Below are positions 16,595 through 25,189 of a DNA stretch of 64,000 bases, piece by piece. The stretch lies in NCBI RefSeq assembly GCF_008704535.1, contig NZ_CP023701.1, positions 3,536,501-3,600,500 on the forward strand, in the 5' to 3' direction. The position numbers were made by a program, and so were the translations under genes. This stretch comes from Streptomyces subrutilus. Its GTDB lineage: Bacteria; Actinomycetota; Actinomycetes; Streptomycetales; Streptomycetaceae. A model generated the notes under the pieces. That model did no database searches, was not told the origin of the DNA, and was given only the letters and a program-made list of their open reading frames with translations. Position 1 is the stretch's first letter, and every line of letters begins with the position of its first letter.

Positions 16595-17056
16595 CTAGGC
16601 CAGCTGCTGCTTGACGACGGCGGCGACGCGGCCGCCCTCCGCCAGCCCGGCGACCTTCGGGTTCACGATCTTCATCACGGCGCCCATGGCCCGCGGTCCC
16701 TCGGCACCGGCCGCCCGGGCCTCCTCGACGGCCTGCGCCACGATCGCGACGAGCTCGTCGTCGGTGAGCTGCTTGGGCAGGTAGGTGTCGAGGAACTCGC
16801 CCTCGGCCGTCTCCCGGGCGGCCTGCTCGGGCCGGCCGCCCTGGGCGAAGGCCTCCGCGGCCTCGCGGCGCTTCTTCGCCTCCTTGGCGATCACCTTGAG
16901 GACCTCGTCGTCGGAGAGGACGCGCGCTTCCTTGCCCGCGACCTCCTCCTTGGTGATGGCGGAGAGGGTCAGGCGCAGCGTGGACGAGTGCAGCTCGTCG
17001 CGCGCCCTGATGGCGGTCGTGAGGTCTTCCTGGAGCTTGGCCTTGAGCGTGGTCAT
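16595..17056 (-). CDS. GatB/YqeY domain protein
   Basis: A 153-residue, mainly helical, charged protein: TLKAKLQEDLTTAIRARDEL at the start, EVLKVIAKEAKKRREAAEAF in the middle, and DTYLPKQLTDDELVAIVAQA later. These are the hallmarks of the YqeY family, related to the tRNA-binding tail domain of GatB and assumed to act on tRNA or aminoacyl-tRNA. The function is not established. It is a single gene, convergent to the PBP gene across the palindrome and divergent from the metallophosphoesterase (67-bp gap). Confidence 0.92.
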   Translation of the reverse strand: MTTLKAKLQEDLTTAIRARDELHSSTLRLTLSAITKEEVAGKEARVLSDDEVLKVIAKEAKKRREAAEAFAQGGRPEQAARETAEGEFLDTYLPKQLTDDELVAIVAQAVEEARAAGAEGPRAMGAVMKIVNPKVAGLAEGGRVAAVVKQQLA

Positions 17057-17123
17057 GCAATGAGTCTGCCAGGTACGGGGGCGCTGGCGCCCGCGCCTTT
17101 TCCCGGTCTGCGACGATGGGGCC

Positions 17124-18062
17124 ATGCGTGCGCGTTACGGAGTACCCCTGAAGGCGGCTGCCGGAATCGCGGCGGTGGGGGCCGCCGGTCTGGCCTATGC
17201 CGCCGGTTTCGAGGCGCGGTCCTTCCGCCTGCGCCGGGTCACGGTGCCGGTCCTGCCCGCGGGGATGCGCCCGCTGCGCGTCCTGCAGGTGTCGGACGTC
17301 CACATGGTCGGCGGCCAGCGCAAGAAGCGCGCCTGGCTGCAGTCCCTCGCGGGCCTGCGCCCCGACTTCGTCGTGAACACCGGCGACAACCTGTCGGACA
17401 CCGAAGGCGTACCGGAGCTGCTCGACGCCCTGGGACCGCTGATGGAGTTCCCCGGCGTCTACGTCTTCGGGTCGAACGACTACTACGGGCCGCGGCCGCG
17501 CAACCCCGGGCGCTACCTGATCGAGAAGACGCAGGGCCGGCACGGGCTGAACGGCAACAAGCCGGTCGTCGGCGCCGTCCACAACCCGTGGGAGGGCATG
17601 CGGGACGCCTTCGACGCGGCGGGCTGGCTGAACCTCACCAACACCCGCGCCCGGCTGAAGCTGGACGGGCTGGAGCTGGCCTTCACCGGGCTGGACGACC
17701 CGCACATCAAGCGGGACCGCTACGAGCGGGTGGCGGGCGGCCCGGAGACCGGCGCCGACTTCTCGATGGCGGTCGTGCACGCCCCGTACCTGCGGGTCCT
17801 GGAGTCCTTCACCGCCGACGGGTACCCGTTGATCCTGGCCGGCCACACGCACGGCGGGCAGCTGTGCATCCCCTTCTACGGGGCGCTGGTGACCAACTGC
17901 GACCTGGACACGAAGCGGGTGAAGGGCCTCTCCACGTACGAGACGGAGGGCCGGCGGGCGTTCCTGCACGTCTCGGCGGGCTGCGGCACCAACCGCTACA
18001 CCCCGGTCCGCTTCGCCTGCCCGCCGGAGGCGACCCTCCTGACGCTGACCCCGAAGACCTGA
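17124..18062 (+). CDS. Metallophosphoesterase with an N-terminal membrane anchor
   Basis: A 312-residue calcineurin-like phosphoesterase. Metal motifs: DVH (about 58-60), GDN (87-89), GSND in place of the usual GNHD (116-119), and GHTHGG near residue 241. An N-terminal hydrophobic helix (about residues 8-29) suggests the enzyme is tethered to the membrane with its domain outside or in a periplasm-like space. It matches M. tuberculosis Rv3683, the last member of the conserved block. The substrate is unknown; family members hydrolyse phosphodiesters, including lipid ones. Confidence 0.88.
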   Translation: MRARYGVPLKAAAGIAAVGAAGLAYAAGFEARSFRLRRVTVPVLPAGMRPLRVLQVSDVHMVGGQRKKRAWLQSLAGLRPDFVVNTGDNLSDTEGVPELLDALGPLMEFPGVYVFGSNDYYGPRPRNPGRYLIEKTQGRHGLNGNKPVVGAVHNPWEGMRDAFDAAGWLNLTNTRARLKLDGLELAFTGLDDPHIKRDRYERVAGGPETGADFSMAVVHAPYLRVLESFTADGYPLILAGHTHGGQLCIPFYGALVTNCDLDTKRVKGLSTYETEGRRAFLHVSAGCGTNRYTPVRFACPPEATLLTLTPKT

Positions 18063-18429
18063 CCGGGCACGGCACCCCGAAGCCCGCGCAACCGACGCCG
18101 GAGCCGGCGCCGGCGGTGGGCAGCTCGGACCCGGCCCCCGCCCGGCCTCGGCGGCCGGCCGGGTGGCCGCGGCCGTCTTCCGGCCCTGATCGCGGCCGCG
18201 GAGGCGGCCGGGGTGGCCCGGTACGGCTGCGGGCGCGTCGTGGTGGACGCGGCCGTCCTGGGCGCACTCTTCTACGCCCCGGGCCCCGCCCCGGTGGCCG
18301 CGGACCGCTTCCGCCGCAGACCCCCGCTCGCTCCGGGGCCCCCGCCGAAAACCGGATTTCGTCTCCGGCCGCGGGTCCGCTAAAGTAATCGATGTCGCCA
18401 GGACAGCACACACTGCCCAGGGTGACGCT
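18063..18429. other. Gene-poor gap before tRNA-Pro, possible gene remnant
   Basis: 367 bp with no supported gene. From about 18187 to 18382 one forward frame reads like protein (LPALIAAAEAAGVARYGCGR, then VVVDAAVLGALFYAPGP) and ends at TAA, but it has no start or ribosome site, so it may be the decayed tail of a gene. AT-rich sequence at 18383-18400 (CTAAAGTAATCGATG) probably belongs to the tRNA promoter. Confidence 0.35.
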
Positions 18430-18503
18430 CGGGGTGTAGCGCAGCTTGGCAGCGCGCTTCGTTCGGGACGAAGAGGTCGTGGGTTCAAATCCCGCCACCC
18501 CGA
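18430..18503 (+). tRNA. tRNA-Pro (anticodon CGG)
   Basis: The cloverleaf is complete: acceptor CGGGGTG/CACCCCG, a D-arm GCGC-AGCTTGGCA-GCGC, anticodon stem CTTCG/CGAAG with loop TTCGGGA (anticodon CGG, reading CCG), and a T-arm GTGGG-TTCAAAT-CCCGC. The discriminator is A and CCA is not encoded. CCG is a major proline codon at this GC content. Confidence 0.97.
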
Positions 18504-18520
18504 CTTCGTAAGACCAGGTC

Positions 18521-18553
18521 AAGGGCTTGATCCGCATCGCGGGTCAGGCCCTT
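18521..18553 (+). terminator. Terminator downstream of tRNA-Pro
   Basis: A 15-bp stem with two wobble or mismatch positions (18521-18535 with 18539-18553) and a three-base loop, 18 bp after the tRNA. Confidence 0.6.
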
Positions 18554-18699
18554 CCTGCGTCTCCGGAGATCGTTTGGGAGAAATCTGGGAGAAGGTCTTG
18601 ATCGGCTTCTCCCAGGAACCCGGTCGGCCTCCGTCTTCGCGTCTTCTCCGCGCGCCCGCCTGCCGGTTGGGGTGTGCCCGAGCCTGAGGTCCGTGCCGT

Positions 18700-20214
18700 T
18701 TGTCTTCCTCCCCTGTCTCCAGCCCCGCGCGCCCGCGCGGCCTTCGCCGTCCGGCGCGGCCCGCCTGGATGTCACCGAAGGTGTTCCGCACCGAGGTGCT
18801 CGGCGGTCTGGTGGTCGCACTCGCGCTGATCCCCGAGGCGATCTCCTTCTCGGTCATCGCAGGAGTCGACCCGGCGATCGGCCTCTTCTCTTCCTTCACC
18901 ATGGCCGTGGTGATCTCGGTCGTCGGCGGGCGCCCGGCGATGATCTCCGCCGCCACGGGAGCCGTCGCGCTCGTGATCGCTCCGCTCAACCGGGAGCACG
19001 GCTTGGGCTACCTGATCGCTGCCGTGATCCTCGGCGGTGTCTTCCAGATCGTGCTCGGGGTGCTCGGGGTGGCGAAGCTGATCCGGTTCATACCGCGCTC
19101 GGTGATGGTCGGCTTCGTCAACTCCCTCGCCATCCTCGTCTTCATGGCCCAGGTCCCGGAGATGCGGGACGTGCCGTGGGCCGTCTACCCGCTGCTCGCC
19201 GGGGGGCTCGCGCTGATGGTGTTCTTCCCCAAGGTCACCAAGGCGGTCCCGGCCCCACTGGTGTCCATCGTCATCCTCACCAGCGTCACCGTGGCCGCGG
19301 GGATCGCGGTGCCGACCGTCGGGGACAAGGGCGCCCTGCCGTCCTCGCTGCCCGTGCCCGGTCTGCCGGACGTGCCGTTCACCCTGGACACCCTGACGCT
19401 CATAGCTCCGTACGCCCTGGCCATGGCCGTGGTCGGGCTGATGGAGTCGCTGATGACGGCGAAGCTCGTCGACGAGATCACCGACACCCGGTCGAGCAAG
19501 ACCCGCGAGTCCGTGGGCCAGGGCGTCGCGAACATCGTCACCGGGTTCTTCGGCGGCATGGGCGGCTGCGCCATGATCGGCCAGACAATGATCAATGTGA
19601 AGGTCTCGGGCGCCCGGACCCGGCTGTCGACCTTCCTCGCGGGCGCGTTCCTTGTGGTGCTGTGCATCGTCTTCGGGCCCGTCGTCTCCCGGATCCCGAT
19701 GGCGGCCCTCGTCGCCGTCATGGTCATGGTCTGCTTCGCGACCTTCGACTGGCACTCGGTCGCACCGAAGACGCTGCGGCGCATGCCGGCCGGCGAGATC
19801 GGCGTCATGGTGCTGACCGTGGCCTGTGTGGTCGCCACCCACAACCTCGCCGTCGGCGTCGTCGCCGGGTCGGTCACCGCGATGGTCATCTTCGCCAAGC
19901 GCGTCGCACACCTGGCGAGCGTCACCTCCGTGACCGACCCCGAGGGAGGCACGGTGGTCTACTCGGTCACCGGCGAACTGTTCTTCGCGTCGTCCAACGA
20001 CCTCGTCGGGCAGTTCGACTACGCCGGAGACCCGGAGACGATCGTCATCGACCTGTCGTCCGCACACATCTGGGATGCCTCCTCCGTCGCGGCCCTCGAC
20101 GCCATCGAGGAGAAGTACCGCCAGCGCGGCAAGAGCGTCGAGATCATCGGCCTCAACGAGCACAGCGCCCGCCTGCACGGAACCCTCAGCGGCGAGCTGT
20201 CAGCAGGCCACTGA
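18700..20214 (+). CDS. SulP-family anion transporter with STAS domain
   Basis: About 504 residues from a TTG at 18700, or 481 from the ATG at 18769; neither start has a convincing ribosome site. The N-terminal 390 residues contain ten or more hydrophobic helices of the SulP (SLC26) fold, beginning VLGGLVVALALIPEAISFSV, and the last 100 residues form a STAS domain (IDLSSAHIWDASSVAALDAI). SulP proteins carry sulfate, bicarbonate or other anions. No carbonic anhydrase domain or neighbour is present to favour bicarbonate. It lies directly behind tRNA-Pro, a common insertion point, and has no operon partners. Confidence 0.88.
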   Translation: MSSSPVSSPARPRGLRRPARPAWMSPKVFRTEVLGGLVVALALIPEAISFSVIAGVDPAIGLFSSFTMAVVISVVGGRPAMISAATGAVALVIAPLNREHGLGYLIAAVILGGVFQIVLGVLGVAKLIRFIPRSVMVGFVNSLAILVFMAQVPEMRDVPWAVYPLLAGGLALMVFFPKVTKAVPAPLVSIVILTSVTVAAGIAVPTVGDKGALPSSLPVPGLPDVPFTLDTLTLIAPYALAMAVVGLMESLMTAKLVDEITDTRSSKTRESVGQGVANIVTGFFGGMGGCAMIGQTMINVKVSGARTRLSTFLAGAFLVVLCIVFGPVVSRIPMAALVAVMVMVCFATFDWHSVAPKTLRRMPAGEIGVMVLTVACVVATHNLAVGVVAGSVTAMVIFAKRVAHLASVTSVTDPEGGTVVYSVTGELFFASSNDLVGQFDYAGDPETIVIDLSSAHIWDASSVAALDAIEEKYRQRGKSVEIIGLNEHSARLHGTLSGELSAGH

Positions 20215-20271
20215 CGGAGTCCGATCGCCAAAGCCCTGCCGGAGCGGTGAGCGCGGCCCTCACTTGAGCGG

Positions 20272-20298
20272 GAGGCCCGCTGCTAGGCAGCGGGCCTC
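20272..20298. terminator. Bidirectional terminator between SulP and flotillin genes
   Basis: A 12-bp perfect stem (20272-20283 with 20287-20298) and three-base loop TAG lie between the convergent genes. Confidence 0.8.
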
Positions 20299-20319
20299 AG
20301 GGGTGGTGTCACCAGGCGG

Positions 20320-21843
20320 TCAGCCGGTGATCTCGATCTTCCCGTTCAGGGCGGGCGTCTCCGGGGCGTCGGAGGCCTTCGGGGCGGTGAGGCCCTTCAG
20401 GAGCTGGGCCAGGTCGACGCCGGTGGTGGAGCTCAGGAGCTCCATGCCCTGGGTGACGTTGTCGGTGACCGTGCGGGTGAGCTGGCCCGCGCCGTCGGTG
20501 GAGATGACCGTCATCCTGTCGACGGCCGCCAGGGGTTCGGCCGCCTTGGCCACCACCTCGGGGAGGGCATCGACCATCATCTGGACCATCGCCGCTTCGC
20601 CGTAGCTCTCGAAGGCGCCCGCCTTCTTCTGCATCGCCTCGGCCTCCGCCGCGCCCTTGGCCGCGATGGCCGCCGCCTCCGCGTCGCCCTCCAGGCGGAC
20701 CGCCTCCGCGATGGCCGCGCGCCGGGCGCGTTCGGCCTCGCCGCGCTTGGCGCCCTCGACGGCCTCGGCCTCGGCCAGGGCGGAGCGGCGCTGCTTCTCT
20801 CCCTCACCGGTCAGGCGGGCCCGTTCGGCCTCGCCTTGGGCGGCGGCGATGGCGGCCAGCCGTTCGGCCTCGGCCTGCTTGACCCGGGCCACGCGCAGGG
20901 CCTCGGCCTCCTGCTCGGCCTGGTAGCGGCGGGCGTCGGCGGGCTTGCGGACCTGGGTGTCGAGCTGCCGGTCGGTCAGCGCGGCCTGGCGCTCGGCGAC
21001 CTTCTCCTGTTCGGCCAGGATCTGCTGCTGGCGGTCGGCGTCGGCGAGGGGGCCGGCCGCGTTGGCCTGCGCGGTGGCCGCGTCCGTCTCGGCCTTGATC
21101 TCGGCCTGGCGCAGGTACAGGGTGCGCTGGGCCACCGCGATCTCCTCCTCGGCCCGCAGCCGCGCCTGCTCGGCGGCCTGCCGGGAGTTGGCCTCGGCGA
21201 TGTCGGCCTCCTGCCTGGCCCGGGCGGCCTCGGGCCGGCCGAGGTCTTCGAGGTAGGAGCCCTCCGTGGTGATGTCCTGGATCTGGAAGGCGTCCAGGAC
21301 GAGGCCCTGCCCGGACAGGCTGGCCTCGGCCTCCTCCGCGACCTGGCCGGCGAACGCGGCGCGGTCGCGGATGATGTCCTCCACCGACATCCGGCCGACG
21401 ATGGCGCGCAGGGCGCCGGAGAGCACCTCCTGGGTGAATCCGACGATGCCGTCCTGCTGCTGCAGGAAGCGCTGGGCCGCGGCGCGGATGGCGTCCTCGG
21501 TGCCGCCGACCTTGACGATCGCGACGCCCTCCAGGTTGGCCTTGATGCCGCGCAGGGTGACGGCGCCGCGGACCGCGATCGGGATGTGGCGGCTGGACAG
21601 GTCGAGGGTGTAGCGCTGCTGCACGAAGGGGACGACGAAGACCCCGCCGCCCACGACGACCTTCTGGCCGCTGTTGTCGGTCACGACCTGGCCGGTGTGC
21701 GGGTCGGTGGACTCCTTGCCGCGCCGGCCGGTGATGATGAACGCCTCGCTCGGGCCCGCGACCTTGTAGCGCGTGACCACCACCAGGGCGAGCAGGACGA
21801 GGAGCACGAGCACTCCGACGACCGCGGTGACGACTGGACTCAT
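20320..21843 (-). CDS. Flotillin/SPFH-domain membrane scaffold protein
   Basis: A 507-residue protein with an N-terminal transmembrane helix (about residues 5-24), an SPFH domain (about 30-210, with EAFIITGRRG and ISVEDI-like MSVEDIIRDRAAFAGQVAEE), and a long Ala/Glu coiled-coil (about 225-410) typical of flotillins. The C-terminal 90 residues (LPEVVAKAAEPLAAVDRMTV) are the oligomerisation tail. Flotillins organise membrane microdomains. The gene is preceded at 62 bp by a small membrane protein with an OB-like tail, matching the usual flotillin-NfeD pairing. Confidence 0.92.
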   Translation of the reverse strand: MSPVVTAVVGVLVLLVLLALVVVTRYKVAGPSEAFIITGRRGKESTDPHTGQVVTDNSGQKVVVGGGVFVVPFVQQRYTLDLSSRHIPIAVRGAVTLRGIKANLEGVAIVKVGGTEDAIRAAAQRFLQQQDGIVGFTQEVLSGALRAIVGRMSVEDIIRDRAAFAGQVAEEAEASLSGQGLVLDAFQIQDITTEGSYLEDLGRPEAARARQEADIAEANSRQAAEQARLRAEEEIAVAQRTLYLRQAEIKAETDAATAQANAAGPLADADRQQQILAEQEKVAERQAALTDRQLDTQVRKPADARRYQAEQEAEALRVARVKQAEAERLAAIAAAQGEAERARLTGEGEKQRRSALAEAEAVEGAKRGEAERARRAAIAEAVRLEGDAEAAAIAAKGAAEAEAMQKKAGAFESYGEAAMVQMMVDALPEVVAKAAEPLAAVDRMTVISTDGAGQLTRTVTDNVTQGMELLSSTTGVDLAQLLKGLTAPKASDAPETPALNGKIEITG

Positions 21844-21905
21844 GGGTGTTCCCCTCCTGCCCCCGAAGCGGCAGATCGTTGGTGTCCGGGCCGGTGCGGG
21901 GCCCG

Positions 21906-22415
21906 TCAGCGCTCGACGGCGCGGACGACGACCGAGGTCGGCGAGGGAGTGCGCTCCACCCACACCTCGGCGCCCCGGGCCAGCGGGCCGTCGGCCAGCG
22001 CCGCGTACTTGACGGTCTGGCCGGCCAGCCGGAGCAGGACCTCGCCGTACCCGCCGGCGGGGATCGGCGTGACCACCGTGCCGGCGGAGCCGAGCAGTTC
22101 CTCCCCGCGCGGTGCGGCCCCGCCGCGGTCCGCCATCAGGGCCCGGCCGACCCGCCAGGCCGCCCAGGCGGCCGCGGACCCCGCCACCGCGCCCGCGGTG
22201 GCCGCCGCCCCCGGCCCGAGTCCCGTGGACCCGAGCACGATCGCCCCCGTGAAACCGAGCATCGAGACGAAGCCCGCGACCACCGGAAGCGACAGCCACC
22301 CGTCGAGCAGTCCGCCGAGCGCACCGTCGAAGACGCCCTCCAGCAGACCGTCCAGGGCGAGCGAGAGGGCCAGCAGGGCGGTTCCCCCGATGCCGAGACC
22401 CAGAAACAAGCCCAT
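21906..22415 (-). CDS. NfeD-like membrane protein partner of flotillin
   Basis: A 169-residue protein with hydrophobic helices at about residues 3-25 and 45-95 and a C-terminal beta-rich segment (SAGTVVTPIPAGGYGEVLLR, GAEVWVERTPSPTSVVVRAV) that looks like the OB-fold of NfeD/YqiJ proteins. NfeD proteins bind flotillins. The ATG at 22415 was chosen because GGGGAGGGG lies just upstream; an upstream ATG at 22460 lacks a ribosome site. The pairing with the SPFH gene supports the assignment more than the sequence alone. Confidence 0.75.
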   Translation of the reverse strand: MGLFLGLGIGGTALLALSLALDGLLEGVFDGALGGLLDGWLSLPVVAGFVSMLGFTGAIVLGSTGLGPGAAATAGAVAGSAAAWAAWRVGRALMADRGGAAPRGEELLGSAGTVVTPIPAGGYGEVLLRLAGQTVKYAALADGPLARGAEVWVERTPSPTSVVVRAVER

Positions 22416-22517
22416 GAGCCCCTCCCCCGCTGTGCTCCCGCTCCCGCCGGACAACGGCATCGTGTCAGCGCGGGTCCCGCACGCACATTGCCGTCCGTCG
22501 GCAATCTTTACGGTCCT

Positions 22518-23579
22518 TTAACGCGCGGCCCGCGGCCAGTCCAGCAGCCGTGCCCCGATGGCCGCCGTCTGCAGCGTGTAGCGGTGCTGCGGATCGGCCG
22601 GGTCCGCGCCGGTCAGAAGCTGGATGCGGCGCAGCCGGTAGGTCAGCGCGCGCACGCTGAGCGAGAGCCGGCGGGCCGCCTCGGTGGCCACGCAGCCGCT
22701 GTCGAAGTAGGCGTGCAGGGTGTCGAGCAGCGGCCGCGCGCCGCCGCGGGCCTGGCGGAGCGGGCCGAGCACGGTCTCCACCAGGTCCTCCATGGCTTCC
22801 CGGTCCCGGGCCAGGACGGGGTAGACCAGCAGGTCGGCGGCGTGCAGCAGCGGCCCCTCCAGCTCCATCCGGTCGGCGAGGCCGAGGGCGTTGAGGGCTT
22901 CCTCGTAGCTGTGGACGACGCCGCCCGCGCCGGGGTGCGCGCGCCCTATCGCCACCCGTCCCCCGCCGGTCGCCGCGTAGGCCCGCTTCGCGAAGAAGGC
23001 CAGGATGTCGGGCTGGTCGCCGGGGGCCACGCACACCAGCCGGCCCTCCTTGGTGGTCAGCAGGATGTTCCGCTCCCCGAAGCGGGCCAGGACGGCGGAC
23101 TCGATGCCGCGGGCCACGGGGAAGCCGTCCCCGTACGGCTCCGGGCCCTCGGCCACCGCCACCGCGTGGGCCCGGGAGAGCAGCAGGCCGAAGCGGGCCG
23201 CCCGTTCCGCGAGCCGGCCCAGGTCGCTGCGCCCGTACAGCAGGTCGTCGACGAACTCGCGGCGCGCGGCCTCCTCGCGGCGCACGACGTCGCGCTGGGC
23301 CCGCTCGTAGCCCTCGGCGAACGCGTCCACCGCCTGTTCCACGGCCTCCAGGAGGTGCCGCGCCGTGCCGGCGGGCAGGCCGGGCTGGATCTCGCGGGCG
23401 GTCGCCAGGTGCGCGCGCACCAGGGTCCGCAGCCCGTGGCCGGCCTCGGCCGCCCGTTCCCCCTCGGCGCGGCGGGCGTCGCGCTCGTCGCGCGTGAGGT
23501 GGCGGCCCGTGGCGCACGCGGCCCGGAGGATCTCGGCGTACTGCGCCAGGTGCTCCCCGCCGGTGCCCCGCTCGTCCAT
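22518..23579 (-). CDS. PucR-family transcription regulator
   Basis: A 353-residue regulator with a helical N-terminal sensory region, a GGDEF-like middle region and a C-terminal PucR helix-turn-helix (TLHAYFDSGCVATEAARRLS, then LSVRALTYRLRRIQLLTG). PucR-type regulators often control purine or pyrimidine degradation or amino-acid metabolism. It lies 114 bp after, and on the same strand as, a cytosine deaminase gene, which suggests a link to nucleobase salvage; that is inference. Confidence 0.85.
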   Translation of the reverse strand: MDERGTGGEHLAQYAEILRAACATGRHLTRDERDARRAEGERAAEAGHGLRTLVRAHLATAREIQPGLPAGTARHLLEAVEQAVDAFAEGYERAQRDVVRREEAARREFVDDLLYGRSDLGRLAERAARFGLLLSRAHAVAVAEGPEPYGDGFPVARGIESAVLARFGERNILLTTKEGRLVCVAPGDQPDILAFFAKRAYAATGGGRVAIGRAHPGAGGVVHSYEEALNALGLADRMELEGPLLHAADLLVYPVLARDREAMEDLVETVLGPLRQARGGARPLLDTLHAYFDSGCVATEAARRLSLSVRALTYRLRRIQLLTGADPADPQHRYTLQTAAIGARLLDWPRAAR

Positions 23580-23693
23580 GGCCGTCCTCCCCCGGTCGCG
23601 CGGGGTGCCGCCCGCGCCCCGTCGACGCGCCGTCCGCGCGCGTCAAGACTGCCACGGCCGCCGGGCACCGCCCCGCCCGGTCCGGCCGCGCCT

Positions 23694-25016
23694 TCAGGCC
23701 GGACGCAGGGCGAAGTCGACCTCCGTGAGCGCTTCGCCGGGCCACGACAGCCGCGCGGGGGCCGGCGGGGTCTCGGCGAGGACGCGGCCGTGCGCGACGA
23801 CGTACCGGGGGCGGACCTGGCGGCGGACGGCCTCCTGCGGGGTCGGGGCCGGGAGCACGACGAAGGAGGCGGGGGCGCCCGGGGTGATGCCGTACTCGGC
23901 GGCCGTCAGGCCCAGCACCCGCGCGGCGCGGTCCGTCACCATCGCGAACGCCTCGGGGATCTCGTCGGCGCCGGTGAGCTGGGCGGCGTAGATGCCGACG
24001 AGGGCGGTCTGGAGCGGGTTGCCGGTGCCGAGCGGGTTCCAGGGGTCCATCACGTCGTCGTGGCCGAAGGCCACGTTGACCCCGGCCGCGAGCAGCTCCT
24101 TGACCTGGGTGAGGCCGCGCCGCCGGGGGTAGCCGTCGAAGCGGCCCTGGAGGGCGAGGTTGGCGAAGGGGTTGGAGACCAGGTTGACGCCCGAACGGGA
24201 CAGCAGCCGCCGGAGCTTGTAGGCGTAGGCGCCGTTGTAGGAGCCCATCGCCGTCGTGTGGGAGGCGGTGGCCCGCTCGCGCAGGCCCGAGCGCAGTGCG
24301 AGGGCGGCCAGCACCTCGACGAAGCGGGACTGCTCGTCGTCGATCTCGTCGCAGTGCGCGTCGAGCCGCAGGCCGTGCCGTTCGGCGAGGGCGAACGCGG
24401 TGTGCAGCGAGGCCACCCCGTCCTCGCGGGTGTCCTCGAAGTGCGGGATGGCGCCGACGACGTCCGCGCCGCGCCGGACCGCCTCGCGCAGCAGCGCCTC
24501 GCCGTCCGGGAAGGAGACGATGCCCTCCTGCGGGAAGGCCACGATCTGCAGGGTCATGAAGTCCCTTACCCTGTCGCGCACTTCGAGCAGGGCGTCGAGG
24601 GCGGTCAGGCGGGGGTCGGTGGTGTCGCAGTGGGTGCGCACGTGCAGCACGCCGTGCGCCGCCTGCCAGCGCAGCACCTCGGTGGCGCGGGCGACGACGT
24701 CCTCGCGGGTCAGGGTGCGCTTGCGTTCGCTCCAGCAGGCGATGCCCTCCCACAGGGTGCCGGAGGCGTTGGGGCGCGGTTCGCCGGCAGTCAGCGCCGT
24801 GTCGAGGTGGATGTGCGGTTCGACGAAGGGGGCGGTGAGCAGGCCGCCGCGGGCCTCGACGAGCACGCCCGTGGCGGGCGGCTCCTTCTGGTCGTCGTAC
24901 GGCAGGACCCGCGCGATCCGGCCGTCCTCGCCCACCTCCACGTCGCACAGCCCGCCGTGCCCGCCGGCGTGGCCCTCGTCGTGCAGCAGCCGGGCGCCCC
25001 GGACGATCATCCGCAT
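23694..25016 (-). CDS. codA: Cytosine deaminase-type amidohydrolase
   Basis: A 440-residue metal-dependent hydrolase. Every catalytic residue of E. coli CodA is found at a constant offset of seven: His68 and His70 (HIHLDT), Gln163, His221 and Glu224 (HCDEIDDEQ), His253 (SHTTAMGSY) and Asp320 (GHDDVMDPW). The enzyme would convert cytosine, or a related base such as isoguanine, to uracil and ammonia. Two ATGs at 25016 and 25010 are possible starts. No cytosine permease gene (codB) is adjacent. The neighbouring PucR gene may regulate it. Confidence 0.88.
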   Translation of the reverse strand: MRMIVRGARLLHDEGHAGGHGGLCDVEVGEDGRIARVLPYDDQKEPPATGVLVEARGGLLTAPFVEPHIHLDTALTAGEPRPNASGTLWEGIACWSERKRTLTREDVVARATEVLRWQAAHGVLHVRTHCDTTDPRLTALDALLEVRDRVRDFMTLQIVAFPQEGIVSFPDGEALLREAVRRGADVVGAIPHFEDTREDGVASLHTAFALAERHGLRLDAHCDEIDDEQSRFVEVLAALALRSGLRERATASHTTAMGSYNGAYAYKLRRLLSRSGVNLVSNPFANLALQGRFDGYPRRRGLTQVKELLAAGVNVAFGHDDVMDPWNPLGTGNPLQTALVGIYAAQLTGADEIPEAFAMVTDRAARVLGLTAAEYGITPGAPASFVVLPAPTPQEAVRRQVRPRYVVAHGRVLAETPPAPARLSWPGEALTEVDFALRPA

Positions 25017-25189
25017 CGCGCCAGCGTACGCAGCGGGCCGGGTGCGCGGCGCGTGTCGGGGGTGGGCCGGACGGGGTGCGTCGCGGCGGGTCCGGCGGGC
25101 GGGTCCGGCGGGCGGGGCGGTGCCGTCGGCGTGCGGGGGACCGGCGGAGCGGTCGGCGGGCGGGGCGGGCGTGCGGCAAGAATGGGGCC

